Shown here one piece after another: positions 1 to 8,965 of a stretch of DNA of 64,000 nt. The notes beneath the pieces were generated by a model that made no database searches, was not told the origin of the DNA, and saw nothing but the letters and a program-made list of their open reading frames with translations. The DNA comes from an uncultured Eubacteriales bacterium (GTDB lineage: Bacteria > Bacillota > Clostridia > Oscillospirales > CAG-272), in assembly GCA_905205065.1 (NCBI GenBank), contig CAJLCI010000003.1:1-64000 (forward strand), in the 5' to 3' direction. The number at the start of each line of letters is the position of its first letter. The stretch's first letter is position 1. A program made the position numbers and the translations under genes.

Positions 1-6
1 CCTTTC
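1..6 (-). promoter_or_regulatory. Shine-Dalgarno site of a gene beyond the left edge
   Basis: On the minus strand the last six bases before the window edge read GAAAGG, the same ribosome-binding motif used before many genes here. A minus-strand gene downstream of plsX therefore probably starts just outside the window. In many Clostridia an acyl carrier protein gene follows plsX, but its identity cannot be seen. The 283 bases between this site and plsX hold no convincing gene. Confidence 0.35.
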
Positions 7-289
7 GTACATACCCAAAGATCAATCCGGTTCATACTAAACAAGTTTCCGTCTACCGGTTTATATTGTGACATTTTTCGCCGATATATCAAAATATATC
101 CCACAGTTCAGGCGAATATTAAAGTTCCTCTGCCAGGCATCTTCGCATCGCTCCAATCAGTATAGCCATCGTAAAAATGAAACAGACGCCAACCTTTATA
201 TTAAGGCAGATCCAATAATAATCAGCAAAGATACCTTTATTATATAAATAAACTTAATATGCCTCAAATTATACCCCAAATAATTAAGC

Positions 290-1414
290 TTAATTTCCCG
301 CCATTTCCGTTTCTGACGATAATACTGATTTCTTTTCAGCCGATTTTCCCAATTCTTCAGCTTCTTCAGATGCTTCAGAAGCTGCTCCTACGTTCTGCAT
401 ACTTTCTTTACGACAGCGGTCTTCCTCAATCCATTTAGCAATTTCAACCGTAATGCCCGTTTCAGCAAAATCGGCGGCACGCCGTATAGCCATTGTAAAC
501 GCCCGCGCATCCGAACTACCATGTGCCTTTATAACCGGTTTTGAAAGACCAAGAAGAGGAGCTCCTCCGTATTCAGATACACTAAATGAGTTTTTCATCT
601 TCTTTAGGCTTCCATGAAGTAAAAGCGCAGATGCCTTTGTTAAAATATTTTCATAAAAACAATCTTTAAGCTTCGAAAGAAGAAATGAGCCAAGTCCTTC
701 TGTAAGCTTCAAAAATACGTTTCCGGTAAAACCATCCGTCACAATTACATCGCATTTTCCAAAAGGAACCTCTTTTCCTTCTACATTTCCAACAAAATTA
801 ATTGATTCATCAGCTTCAAGAAGATCATGCGCTTCGATCAGCTTTTTTGTCCCCTTTGTCGATTCGGTTCCATTATTTAAAAGTCCGACCTCCGGATTTT
901 CAACCCCGAAAATATGACTCATATATATAGATCCCATAATAGCAAACTGCCGCAGGTAAGACGGCTCTACTTCAATATTTGCGCCGGAATCTATCAGAAG
1001 AACAGGTCTGGCAAACGGAAGAACCGTAGCAATAGCCGATCTCTGGATTCCCCGAATGCGCCTTACAATGAGAGAGGATCCTGCATGAAGAGCCCCCGTA
1101 TTTCCTGCACTGATAAATGCATCTCCGCGTCCCTCTGAAAGCATCTTCAGACCAACTGCCATAGATGATTCTGTCTTGACACGCACAATACTGAGCGCCG
1201 GATCCTCCATTGTAATAACCTCAGCGGTATGTACAATACCGACCGATTCAAGCTCATCCATCCTGCCCGCCTTTGCGGCGGCTTCATGTATTGCATCCTC
1301 ATCACCGATCATCGTAACAGAAAGGTCCGAAAAAGATTTTGCCGCATCGAGCGCACCGATTACAGCGGCATCAGGAGCATTATCTCCGCCCATTACATCT
1401 ACAAGTATTTTCAT
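290..1414 (-). CDS. plsX: Phosphate acyltransferase PlsX
   Basis: PlsX makes acyl-phosphate from acyl-ACP and phosphate, the first committed step of phospholipid synthesis in most Gram-positive bacteria, at the inner face of the membrane. The 374-residue product opens with the family signature MKILVDVMGGDNAPDA and carries the conserved GNTGAL block near residue 105 and SGANIEVEP near 145. About 35 acidic and Ser/Ala-rich residues at the C-terminus extend past the usual end of the family and look disordered. The ATG start follows a GAAAGGGAATG ribosome site. It is the last minus-strand gene before the left edge and is separated from topA by a copy of the dispersed repeat. Confidence 0.95.
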   Translation of the reverse strand: MKILVDVMGGDNAPDAAVIGALDAAKSFSDLSVTMIGDEDAIHEAAAKAGRMDELESVGIVHTAEVITMEDPALSIVRVKTESSMAVGLKMLSEGRGDAFISAGNTGALHAGSSLIVRRIRGIQRSAIATVLPFARPVLLIDSGANIEVEPSYLRQFAIMGSIYMSHIFGVENPEVGLLNNGTESTKGTKKLIEAHDLLEADESINFVGNVEGKEVPFGKCDVIVTDGFTGNVFLKLTEGLGSFLLSKLKDCFYENILTKASALLLHGSLKKMKNSFSVSEYGGAPLLGLSKPVIKAHGSSDARAFTMAIRRAADFAETGITVEIAKWIEEDRCRKESMQNVGAASEASEEAEELGKSAEKKSVLSSETEMAGN

Positions 1415-1453
1415 TTCCGTAAATCATTCCCTTTCAATAAGAGCTATAAGCCT

Positions 1454-1588
1454 CTTCAATAAGTAGCATGGCTCCGTCATAAAGCGTTCCGGAGGCGAAA
1501 CCGCCTGCCGCCGTATAAAGCGAGTAGAACACACCGCCTGCAGAAACGAATTTCCTTCAGACGCTGACTCCTCGTTTTTAGTTATAAT
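1454..1588 (+). repeat. Dispersed structured repeat, copy A (short array)
   Basis: One of eight related intergenic elements in the window, here between topA and plsX and antisense to both. It starts TTCAATAAGTAGCATGG, continues GTCATAAAGCGTTCCGG, has the hairpin AGGCG-aaac-CGCCT, and ends with a degenerate 3' block (CTCGTTTTTAGTTATAAT). Only one or two of the internal 16 bp units are recognisable (AGAAACGAAT, CAGACGCTGAC). The GTGAG block of the family has decayed to GCGAGTAG. It matches the other copies in block order but is the most worn, apart from copy D. Confidence 0.7.
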
Positions 1589-1723
1589 GCGCTTTTGCTA
1601 TGAATTGTATTATCGATATTAAGTTAAGCAACGATAAGAAATAATAAGAATACACGCTTCGATCATTTGACTTATTCATAATAGCAAAAGAATAACTAAA
1701 GTATATACTAACAGACACACAAC

Positions 1724-4015
1724 CTATTCTTCGGTTCTGTCTTTATCTGTCTTATCCTCATAATCACATTTATAGCCGCACTCTTTATTATGACATACAG
1801 CAAGAGGTTTTCCTTTCTTTTTAAACAACATCTGACCGCACTCCGGACATTTTTCATCAAGGGGCATATCCCAGGATGAAAATCCACATTTTTCGTAATT
1901 TTCACAGCTATAGAAAAAAGCTTTATTTTTACCGCGCTTGGTAATAATATCTCCTCCGCAGACCGGGCATTTTACACCTATTTTTTTCACAATCTGCTTT
2001 GTAGTTTTGCATTCCGGATAATTTGAACATGCATAAAAACTTCCGTACCGGCCGCTGCGCATAACCATATCAGCGCCGCATTTTTCGCACTTCATTCCCG
2101 GAACTGGAGTGTTCTGCTGTGCAGGATCCGAGTTCTGGGACGATTTTGCGGAAATCGGCTTGGTGTTCTTGCAATCGGGATAATTGGGACACGCGGCAAA
2201 CTTTCCGTAACGTCCTGTTTTCACCACCATTTTTGCGCCGCATTTTTCACAAATTATATCGGTTTCCTCTACCGGAAGCTTAACATCGTCTTTTGAAACT
2301 GACATCTCGGCTGCTTCAAGCTGCTTCGCAAATTCCCCGTAAAAACTGCTGAGAACCGATTCTATTGAGCTGTTTCCGTGCTCAATATTGTCCAGGGAAG
2401 ATTCCATCTGCGCTGTAAATTCATAATCTACAACCTCAGGGAAATACTTCTTCATAAGTTCCGTAGTTACTTCTCCGAGCGAAGTGGGTTTGAGTATTTT
2501 CCCATCACGCTCTACATAGCCGCGCGTAATAATCGTAGTAATGATTGTAGAATAAGTACTCGGACGGCCGATTCCTTTCTCCTCAAGAAATTTAACAAGA
2601 GATCCTTCGCTGAATCTGGCGGGAGGCTCGGTAAAGTGACATATACCTTCTATTTTTTCCTTTGTTACCTCTTCGCCCGTTTCCATTGCAGGAAGTGCTC
2701 CCTGGGTCATAGCATCTCCGCTGCGGTCGTTCTGTTCGCCCTCATCGCTTGAGCCGTATACAGCAAGACATCCGCGAAAACGTACAGTATAACCGGAAGC
2801 GCGGAACACATGACCTCCGCAATCTATATCGACAACCACAGTATCAAGCTCGGCTGAAGCCATCTGGCTAGCCATAAAGCGATTAAAAATAAGCTTATAC
2901 AGTTTATATTGATCAGCTGAAAGATATTTTTTCAGCTTTTCAGGATCAAGAGACGGATTTGCCGGTCGAATTGCTTCATGGGCATCCTGTGATCCTGACT
3001 TTGTTTTATAAACTCTCGGAGTCTTTGGAATATATTTTTCACCGTAAACCGAGCGTATATACTCAGCGGCTCTTTCCTTGGCCTCGTCGGCAATGCGGAG
3101 CGAATCGGTTCTCATATAAGTAATTAAACCCTGAGTTCCGCCGTTTTCTGCGCCGATATTTACTCCTTCATAAAGCTCCTGGGCAACCTGCATAATTTTT
3201 GTAGATCGAAATCCAAGTTTTCTTGAAGCGTCCTGCTGAAGCGTTGATGTTGTAAAAGGAGGCTGAGGATTTTTTGCTCTTTTCGAACGTTTAACACTCG
3301 AAACTACAAAAGGTTTATCTGTTATATCATTTAAAATTGCATCCGCGTCTTCTTTTGAATGAAGCTCATTTTTCGTCTTACCCTCTCCGAAATACCGGGC
3401 ATTGAATACCTCTCCGTTTTCTGTACGAAAACGCGCTTCAACCGTCCAGTATTCCTCCGGAATAAAGCTGCGGATTTCGGCTTCACGTTCAACAATTATT
3501 CTTGTTGCAACCGATTGAACACGTCCGGCAGAAAGACCACCGTGAATAGTTTTCCAGAAAAAAGGGCTCAATTTATATCCAACAATTCTGTCAAGGATAC
3601 GTCGCGCCTGCTGAGAATTTACAAGGTCAATATCTATAGCTCTTGGGTTTTTAATCGCCGTCTTAACGGCATTTTTTGTTACCTCGTTAAAAGTAACGCG
3701 GCAGACCTTCTCTTCAGGAATATCAAGCGCCGCTACCAAATGCCATGAAATTGCTTCACCCTCTCTGTCAGGGTCGGCGGCAAGGTATATTTTATCGGCT
3801 TTTTTCGCATCCTTTTTCAGCGAAGCTATCAGCGGCCCTTTTCCTCGTATATTAATATATTTAGCCTTAAATCCATTCTCTATATCAACACCGAGGGTAC
3901 TCTTCGGAAGGTCCCTCACATGACCTATAGAAGCAACCACTTTATAGCCGGAGCCAAGATAATTTTTTACAGTTCCGGCCTTTGACGGCGACTCAACTAT
4001 TACAAGATTTGACAT
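1724..4015 (-). CDS. topA: DNA topoisomerase I
   Basis: Type IA topoisomerase that relaxes negative supercoils. The 763-residue protein starts with the Toprim signature LVIVESPSKAGTVKNYLG. The acidic triad DPDREGEA lies at about 81-88, the catalytic tyrosine is Tyr300 in GLITYMRTDS, and GIGRPSTYSTII is near 481. The C-terminus carries four zinc ribbons beginning at about residues 589, 643, 683 and 723, the first two with the typical GRYGKF/GRYGSF core. The start is an ATG after GAAAGGAACGGAG. It follows dprA on the same strand, the common Firmicutes order dprA-topA, but the two are separated by 631 bases containing repeat copy B. Confidence 0.97.
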   Translation of the reverse strand: MSNLVIVESPSKAGTVKNYLGSGYKVVASIGHVRDLPKSTLGVDIENGFKAKYINIRGKGPLIASLKKDAKKADKIYLAADPDREGEAISWHLVAALDIPEEKVCRVTFNEVTKNAVKTAIKNPRAIDIDLVNSQQARRILDRIVGYKLSPFFWKTIHGGLSAGRVQSVATRIIVEREAEIRSFIPEEYWTVEARFRTENGEVFNARYFGEGKTKNELHSKEDADAILNDITDKPFVVSSVKRSKRAKNPQPPFTTSTLQQDASRKLGFRSTKIMQVAQELYEGVNIGAENGGTQGLITYMRTDSLRIADEAKERAAEYIRSVYGEKYIPKTPRVYKTKSGSQDAHEAIRPANPSLDPEKLKKYLSADQYKLYKLIFNRFMASQMASAELDTVVVDIDCGGHVFRASGYTVRFRGCLAVYGSSDEGEQNDRSGDAMTQGALPAMETGEEVTKEKIEGICHFTEPPARFSEGSLVKFLEEKGIGRPSTYSTIITTIITRGYVERDGKILKPTSLGEVTTELMKKYFPEVVDYEFTAQMESSLDNIEHGNSSIESVLSSFYGEFAKQLEAAEMSVSKDDVKLPVEETDIICEKCGAKMVVKTGRYGKFAACPNYPDCKNTKPISAKSSQNSDPAQQNTPVPGMKCEKCGADMVMRSGRYGSFYACSNYPECKTTKQIVKKIGVKCPVCGGDIITKRGKNKAFFYSCENYEKCGFSSWDMPLDEKCPECGQMLFKKKGKPLAVCHNKECGYKCDYEDKTDKDRTEE

Positions 4016-4040
4016 TTATATAAAACTCCGTTCCTTTCAT

Positions 4041-4300
4041 GGATTAAACAAGGGGCAAAACCCCGTTATAAGGCGTTTCGGCGTTAATGAGTCCGACACC
4101 GGAAAAAGTGAGTGGAAACCTTCGCCTGTAGAGGCAAATGTTTTCAAGCAAACGTTTTTTAGACAAAAATCTTTCAGACAAACATTTTTCAACAAAATGT
4201 TTTTACTATCAAAGGTCATTACTATCAAAAGCTTTTACAACCTAACGCCTTTAAATGCGAACGTCTTACAAGCTCGGACATCTCGCTTTAGCTATAACTA
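4041..4300 (+). repeat. Dispersed structured repeat, copy B (about 10 units)
   Basis: Antisense to topA and dprA, between them. The 5' block has hairpin one as GGGG-caaaa-CCCC, then GTTATAAGGCG, then hairpin two (CGG...CCG within ACACCGGAAAAAGTGAGTG). About ten imperfect 15-17 bp units follow from roughly 4120 to 4275; examples are GTTTTCAAGCAAAC, GTTTTTACTATCAAAG, GCTTTTACAACCTAAC and GCCTTTAAATGCGAAC. It closes with ATCTCGCTTTAGCTATAA. The perfect GGGG/CCCC stem replaces GGAG/CTCC of other copies, a compensatory change. Confidence 0.8.
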
Positions 4301-4646
4301 AAATATAACCCAGCTATATTTATCATGAATTATAGTTGAAAAGAAGGCTCACAGCTGACATTTGCCGACAGACATTCAAATTGTAAGGCATTTGATCTTC
4401 AGATACTACTTATTATTCATTTTTACCACAAATGAAGAAACACAATGCAAAACACCGGTTTATAAGACATAGACATATAACAACAAATCAGAAGTATCTG
4501 AACATAAAGCTCGAATGTCCGGAAAAATACAGACTTCAAAAACATGTGCTGTCATTCTGTTCTGTCATACAGATAAAACCTATAAAAATTTACAGTTGTT
4601 AGTCTGCCACCGTTGCATAATATGCATTTCTCCGCTGCGTCATGAT
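4301..4646. other. Intergenic stretch between repeat B and dprA
   Basis: These 346 bases hold no convincing gene, RNA or promoter. Around 4345-4420 there are short strings on the plus strand (such as TTCAAATTGTAAGGCATT) that faintly resemble the internal units of the dispersed repeats, in the opposite orientation to copy B. This may be a decayed copy, but the flanking hairpin blocks are absent. Confidence 0.3.
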
Positions 4647-6158
4647 TTATACTGGATTTTTTCCGAATCCACTGCGTCGGTATTCTCCTCCACGTCCGGA
4701 TATAATCAATCCCTTAAGCTCAAGCTCGGTAAGAGCGCACATAAGATTTCCGCGTTCAAATCCGCAGCGGACAAGCTCATCATAGGTTATAACCCCATCC
4801 TCCGGTATTTTTAAATATATTTCCTTTTCATTGCCATAAAGCTCAGGCATTTTGGATTTATCGCCGTATGCTTTTTCTTTGTCCTCATTTTCTATTTTAT
4901 CATCCTTACTATCGGTGTTCTCCTTCGCGTTTTTTTTGCCGGTACGTCTTGCCGTCGTCTCCGCATACTGTTCATCGCTTTGTTTATCTTTTTCTTCGCA
5001 TTCATATTCTCCAGTATAAATCGTACTTTGGAAAATATTCTTTTCATCTTCTGTCTTTGTCTTATTTGTATTTATCTTATTACTTTCAGTCCTTCCGGAA
5101 GCTTTCTTTCCTTTGCTTATTTTGCTTCCCTCAGTCTTCGGATAAACAGGAAGTGTCTTAGAGCGAAAAACATTTCTAAAATCATAGCTTGACCGAAATT
5201 TTTCAAGCTTATTCATTACATTATCAATACAAATTGCCGAGCTGTAAGATTCAAGATAGCCATCAAGAATATCAAATGCGTCGGTAATAATTTTTGCGCC
5301 GTCCTTTAAAAGCTGGTTGGTTCCTGAGCTTCCAAGACTACCAACATTTCCCGGAAGCGCAAAAATCGGTTTACCCTGTTCTTTTGCATATCTGGCAGTT
5401 ATCAGTGAACCGCTTTTCCTGTCAGCCTCAATAACGACAGTTCCCTGAGAAATACCGCTTATTATTCTGTTTCTAACAGGAAAATTTGAACCGATAGGAG
5501 CGGTTCCCGGACAATACTCGGTTAAAACAGTCCCATTCATTATTATTTCACGCATAAGATTTGTATGCTCCCGCGGATAGACTCTGTCAATTCCGCATCC
5601 GAGAACAGCTATCGTATAGGTTCCGCTGTCAATTGCGGCGCGATGTGCAACTCCGTCAACTCCAAGCGCCATTCCTGATACAATTACAGCGCCGGCTGAA
5701 GCAAGATCAGTTGCTATCGTATAGGCATTTCTCGCCCCGTAATCAGAAACCTTGCGCGTTCCAACCATGGCAATCGAAAGCCTTTTATTGATATCCGGAA
5801 CATTTCCGAGATAATAAAGAAGAAGCGGACTGCGTCTGATAATTCTCAGGCTTTCAGGAAAATATATACTGTCATACGGCAAAAGTCCCACTCCGTTTTC
5901 GCTGCACCAATTAAGTATTTTAAAAGGTATTTCAAGACTTTTATTAACCAAAGCGCTGTATATATTCGGTCTCATTCCCTTTTCTCTTGTAAGCTCGTCC
6001 AATTCTTCGGGAACTGCATCATATATCCTTTGGGGATTGGGACCGAATTTTTTGAATAATAACTCCGGAACAGAGCTTCCGGCACCACATGCCAAACTGA
6101 GCCATAACCAATAAATAATATTAGAATCAGGCTGAGCCTCATTATTCATTAAATCCAT
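4647..6158 (-). CDS. dprA: DNA-processing protein DprA
   Basis: DprA (Smf) binds incoming single-stranded DNA during natural transformation and loads RecA. Residues from about 80 to 290 form the Rossmann-like core with MVGTRKVSDYG, the SGMALGVDGVAHRAA motif, GCGIDRVYPREH and ITARYA/EQGKPIFALPG. A long charged, low-complexity linker (about residues 330-430, Lys/Glu/Asn/Thr-rich) leads to a C-terminal winged helix (VITYDELVRCGFERGNLM) of the kind found at the end of many DprA proteins. An in-frame GTG at 6170 abuts the ribosome site, so the ATG at 6158, 11 bases after GGGAAAG, is preferred. The start overlaps the end of the upstream methyltransferase gene, which implies translational coupling. 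Confidence 0.93.
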   Translation of the reverse strand: MDLMNNEAQPDSNIIYWLWLSLACGAGSSVPELLFKKFGPNPQRIYDAVPEELDELTREKGMRPNIYSALVNKSLEIPFKILNWCSENGVGLLPYDSIYFPESLRIIRRSPLLLYYLGNVPDINKRLSIAMVGTRKVSDYGARNAYTIATDLASAGAVIVSGMALGVDGVAHRAAIDSGTYTIAVLGCGIDRVYPREHTNLMREIIMNGTVLTEYCPGTAPIGSNFPVRNRIISGISQGTVVIEADRKSGSLITARYAKEQGKPIFALPGNVGSLGSSGTNQLLKDGAKIITDAFDILDGYLESYSSAICIDNVMNKLEKFRSSYDFRNVFRSKTLPVYPKTEGSKISKGKKASGRTESNKINTNKTKTEDEKNIFQSTIYTGEYECEEKDKQSDEQYAETTARRTGKKNAKENTDSKDDKIENEDKEKAYGDKSKMPELYGNEKEIYLKIPEDGVITYDELVRCGFERGNLMCALTELELKGLIISGRGGEYRRSGFGKNPV

Positions 6159-6993
6159 GTTTTTTAGCACTTTCCCACATTAGTATCGCTGCCGCAGCTG
6201 CAGCATTGAGCGATTCGCATCCGTTCTGCATAGGTATGATTACACTTCCGCTGCACGCATTTATAAGCTCACCATCAAGACCGTGTCCCTCATTGCCTAT
6301 CAAAAAACATGTGCGGCATGACACATCTACATTTGTAATACTGACGGAAGACTGACTCAAGGCAGCGGCCAATACACAATATCCCATTTCACGAAGCACG
6401 GAAACAGCTGATATTATATCACGGCACACTGTTATTTTTTGTCGGAAAAGAGCGCCCATTGCAGCTCTTACAGTCCTCGGATTGTAAATATCGGCACAGT
6501 CCGCAGAAATTATCAGTTCATCAATGCCGAGAGCATTCGCATTTCGGATTATGGTTCCGAGGTTTCCCGGATCACGCACCGAGGATACTATAAAATAATT
6601 TTTATGCATGCCAGTCTCTTCACGCACATCCGACACGTTATTATATATTTTAACTCTTTTATGCAAAATGTCAATATATTTTGCTACACATAATATTCCT
6701 TCTGGAGATTTTTCTCCGGACATTTTGTCATAAACGAAGTCCGGAACAACAACAGAAATTTCCGGATAAAATTGATCCGAAAGGCGTCCATATATATCCT
6801 CGCGCACAAAAACATGCTCAAGACAGACCTTCGAAGCTATAGCCTCCTTGTAAAGTTTTATCCCTTCAAAAGAAAAGCGCCCTGTTTTATCTCTGTATTT
6901 TTTTTCTGATAGTGAGGCAGCTGAGACAATAAGAGGATTGGTTCTTGACGTTATGATACGCGGATACCCATTCCTGTCATGCTTCGTATTCAT
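6142..6993 (-). CDS. TrmH/SpoU-family RNA methyltransferase
   Basis: Predicted SAM-dependent 2'-O-ribose methyltransferase of 23S rRNA or tRNA. The 283-residue protein has a short N-terminal substrate-binding domain (ITSRTNPLIVSAASL, FSFEGIKLYKEA) and the knotted SpoU catalytic domain. The three SpoU motifs are visible: RDPGNLGTIIRNANALG, FLIGNEGHGL and IPMQNGCESLNAAAAAAIL. Position just after rplT matches the location of ysgA-like genes in Bacillus and Clostridia. The exact RNA target cannot be told from sequence. Start ATG with CGGAG nine bases upstream. Confidence 0.88.
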   Translation of the reverse strand: MNTKHDRNGYPRIITSRTNPLIVSAASLSEKKYRDKTGRFSFEGIKLYKEAIASKVCLEHVFVREDIYGRLSDQFYPEISVVVPDFVYDKMSGEKSPEGILCVAKYIDILHKRVKIYNNVSDVREETGMHKNYFIVSSVRDPGNLGTIIRNANALGIDELIISADCADIYNPRTVRAAMGALFRQKITVCRDIISAVSVLREMGYCVLAAALSQSSVSITNVDVSCRTCFLIGNEGHGLDGELINACSGSVIIPMQNGCESLNAAAAAAILMWESAKKHGFNE

Positions 6994-7016
6994 TATTTTT
7001 CACTCCGTTTAATGAA

Positions 7017-7067
7017 CAAAAACCCGCGGACGCACCCGCGCGCGTGCGCTGATGTGTCCCGGGTTTT
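7017..7067 (-). terminator. Rho-independent terminator after rplT
   Basis: On the minus strand a GC-rich hairpin, with arms AACCCGGGAC and GTCCGCGGGTT (one bulged base) and an inner GCGCAC/GTGCGT stem, is followed by TTTTTG. It lies between the rplT stop and the methyltransferase start and would end or attenuate the infC-rpmI-rplT transcript. Confidence 0.75.
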
Positions 7068-7110
7068 ATTTCTCTGTCAGTTATCCGAGATTTCGGAACA
7101 CTCCGGAAAA

Positions 7111-7464
7111 TCAAAGAGCAGATTTTGCCTTTTCAGCAATTGCAGCAAAAGCATCCTTATCAGACACAGCAAGCTCTGCCAGCATTTTACGGTTCAAATC
7201 AATTCCAGCCAGTTTTAGCCCGTGCATAAGTGTTGAATAATTCATACCGCAAATCTTAGCCTGCGCAGAAATTCTTGTTATCCAAAGTCTGCGAAAATCT
7301 CTCTTTTTAAGCTTTCTTCCTACAAACGCATAATTACCGCTCTTCATCACGGCCTGTTTGGCCATCTTAAAGTGTTTGCTTTTTGCGCCCCAGTAACCTT
7401 TTGCGCTTTTAAGAACTTTATTGCGTCTCTTGCGGGTCATAACCGCTCTTTTAATTCTTGCCAT
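7111..7464 (-). CDS. rplT: 50S ribosomal protein L20
   Basis: Primary 23S rRNA-binding protein needed for early 50S assembly and, in many bacteria, the autoregulator of the infC-rpmI-rplT operon. The 117-residue product is full length, with the typical [19 protein letters not shown] start and the conserved core [17 protein letters not shown] near residues 61-77. The start lies 54 bases after rpmI, and AGGAGG precedes it. The gene is the last of the translation trio before a strong terminator. Confidence 0.98.
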   Translation of the reverse strand: MARIKRAVMTRKRRNKVLKSAKGYWGAKSKHFKMAKQAVMKSGNYAFVGRKLKKRDFRRLWITRISAQAKICGMNYSTLMHGLKLAGIDLNRKMLAELAVSDKDAFAAIAEKAKSAL

Positions 7465-7518
7465 TTTAAATTCCTCCTGCTATAGTAAAAACAATAAAAA
7501 CAAATTATCAATAAATCA

Positions 7519-7716
7519 TTATTTGCTCGGCATAAGAGACTTGATTGTAGCCGCAAATGATTCGCTGAGATACGCGTTCTGTCTGAGCTGTCTCTTTCTT
7601 TTCGGAGTCTTAATACCAAGATTATGGCGGCGGTGTGAATGGTTCATTTTAACGAGTCCGCTTTTTGTAACGTTAAATCTTTTAGCGGTTGCGCTGTGTG
7701 TTTTAATTTTTCCCAT
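7519..7716 (-). CDS. rpmI: 50S ribosomal protein L35
   Basis: Small basic 50S protein of 65 residues, full length, recognised from MGKIKTHSATAKRFNVTKSG and the basic HSRRHN-like segment (HSHRRHNLGIKTPKRKRQL). Lies between infC and rplT in the standard order. AAAGGAGTACC precedes the ATG. Unusually for this operon, a 261-base gap separates it from infC and contains a copy of the dispersed repeat in sense orientation. Confidence 0.97.
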   Translation of the reverse strand: MGKIKTHSATAKRFNVTKSGLVKMNHSHRRHNLGIKTPKRKRQLRQNAYLSESFAATIKSLMPSK

Positions 7717-7761
7717 GATAGGTACTCCTTTCGGTCTTTGTCCGTTTATACAGAATTTTTA

Positions 7762-7952
7762 TTATAACTAAAAGTGAAATGTATACGTCCGTAAAACATC
7801 GACTGTAAGAGCGTTTGGTTGTAAAAACATTCAATTGCAAAAACATTCGGTAGTAAAAACGTTCGACTCTACAAGCACTTACACTCACTTTTTCCGATTA
7901 CTGGTAAATCAGCCACCGGATTGCTTTATGACGGAGCTATGCTCTTTATGGA
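7762..7952 (-). repeat. Dispersed structured repeat, copy C (about 5 units) inside the infC operon
   Basis: Read on the minus strand it runs CCATAAAGAGCATAGCTC (hairpin GAGC-at-AGCTC), CGTCATAAAGC, hairpin two (TGG...CCA inside CCG...CGG) and GGAAAAAGTGAGTG. Units near GTTTTTACTACCGAAT, GTTTTTGCAATTGAAT, GTTTTTACAACCAAAC and GCTCTTACAGTCGAT follow, then ACATTTCACTTTTAGTTAT. It is in sense orientation between infC and rpmI, so it is expected to be part of the operon mRNA. Confidence 0.85.
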
Positions 7953-7977
7953 ACGGAAATTCAGACTAAATAAAAAA

Positions 7978-8634
7978 TTATTTTTCTTTTATGTCATCGG
8001 AATTTTTTGACGTTGCACTAATAGGTGAGGCCGTTTTTTTATCGCCCTTTTGTCCGCCCTTTGCAGATTTTCCGGACGCCCCCTCACGCTTGCTGTTAGG
8101 GGTGATAAACATAGACATAAACCGCCCCTCAAGATTAGGCGCTTTATCAACACCACCAAGATCTTCGCAGGCCTCACGAAACCTCTGAAGCAATCCGCGG
8201 CCGACATCAAGATGACTCATTTCGCGTCCCTTAAATTTCACAATAACCTTAACCTTGTCTCCGCCGGTCAAAAAACGACGGGCATGGTTTACCTTAGTCA
8301 TAAAATCATTTGTGTCGATTTGGCAGGAAAGCTTTATTTCCTTAATATCCATTACCTGCTGTTTCTTTTTTGCTTCCTTTTCCCTCTTGTCTCTCTCATA
8401 ACGGAATTTTCCGTAATCGATTATTTTACAGACAGGGGGATCCGCCTGGGCCGAGATCATCACGAGATCAAGACCTTTATCATAAGCCTTGTTTTGAGCG
8501 GCCGCGAAGGTAAGCATTCCGAGCTGCTCGCCGTCAGGACCGATTACTCTGAGAATCTTGGTCGGAGCAAAACCGAGGACGGTTTTAATTTCGTCATTGA
8601 TATAATGCTCCTTTGTGTTGGTATTGTTTCTGAT
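7978..8634 (-). CDS. infC: Translation initiation factor IF-3 (AUC start)
   Basis: IF-3 binds the 30S subunit and polices start-codon and initiator-tRNA choice. The N-terminal domain (HYINDEIK, APTKILRVIGPDGEQLGML) and the linker and C-terminal domain (KIIDYGKFRYERDKR, KEIKLS, VKVIVKFKGRE) are complete. A Lys/Ser/Gly-rich tail of about 30 residues is added. The first in-frame ATG (8517) would remove the conserved N-terminal 39 residues. Codon ATC at 8634-8632 sits eight bases after GGAGGT, aligns with the family start and has no nearby in-frame ATG, GTG or TTG upstream. A rare start codon (AUU) is known for E. coli infC and underlies its autoregulation, so AUC is plausible here. Confidence 0.93.
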   Translation of the reverse strand: MRNNTNTKEHYINDEIKTVLGFAPTKILRVIGPDGEQLGMLTFAAAQNKAYDKGLDLVMISAQADPPVCKIIDYGKFRYERDKREKEAKKKQQVMDIKEIKLSCQIDTNDFMTKVNHARRFLTGGDKVKVIVKFKGREMSHLDVGRGLLQRFREACEDLGGVDKAPNLEGRFMSMFITPNSKREGASGKSAKGGQKGDKKTASPISATSKNSDDIKEK

Positions 8635-8815
8635 AGTTAAGCACCTCCGCTCAAAAAATAAAAAAATACGGTAAACATCTGCGCACAGAATGCCTCCGCA
8701 AAAATAGACCGCGTAAACTTATAACGCGGATATTGACCATGACACTAATATGCCGCAGCTTACAGCTTTTGCAGCGCGCCAGGTGAGAGCGGAGTGCTCT
8801 GCTTGCTCATTACTT
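8635..8815 (-). ncRNA. Structured 5' leader of the infC-rpmI-rplT operon
   Basis: About 180 untranslated bases lie between the promoter and infC. The leader contains GC-rich pairing segments (GCAGAGCACTCCGCTCTC, then GCAAAAGCTGTAAGCTGC). A terminator-like hairpin CCGCGT...ACGCGG followed by TCTATTTTT occupies 8700-8729, and a purine-rich GCGGAGG site follows. Operons of this type in Firmicutes are known to have leaders that respond to L20 or attenuate transcription, so this is probably an autoregulatory leader. The specific Rfam family was not tested. Confidence 0.6.
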
Positions 8816-8820
8816 AGGAT

Positions 8821-8849
8821 AGTATATCACTTTTTTTTTCTTCTGTCAA
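8821..8849 (-). promoter_or_regulatory. SigA-type promoter of infC operon
   Basis: TTGACA (8849-8844) and TATACT (8826-8821) are separated by exactly 17 bases on the minus strand. Transcription would begin near 8814 and run through the infC leader. Confidence 0.85.
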
Positions 8850-8965
8850 CACTTTTTTGTTTTTTCTATGTCACAAATAAAAAATTAACTTCAAAGTACA
8901 ATTTAAATATCCCTCAGACTAAAAATTCTTCACCGTTTTATACACTATTTTAATATTCAAAGCAC

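Noticed and set aside
4340..4420. Ninth copy of the dispersed repeat
   Set aside because: Only faint unit-like strings (TTCAAATTGTAAGGCATT) with neither hairpin block nor the GTGAG/CTCAC pair; kept as a possible remnant only.
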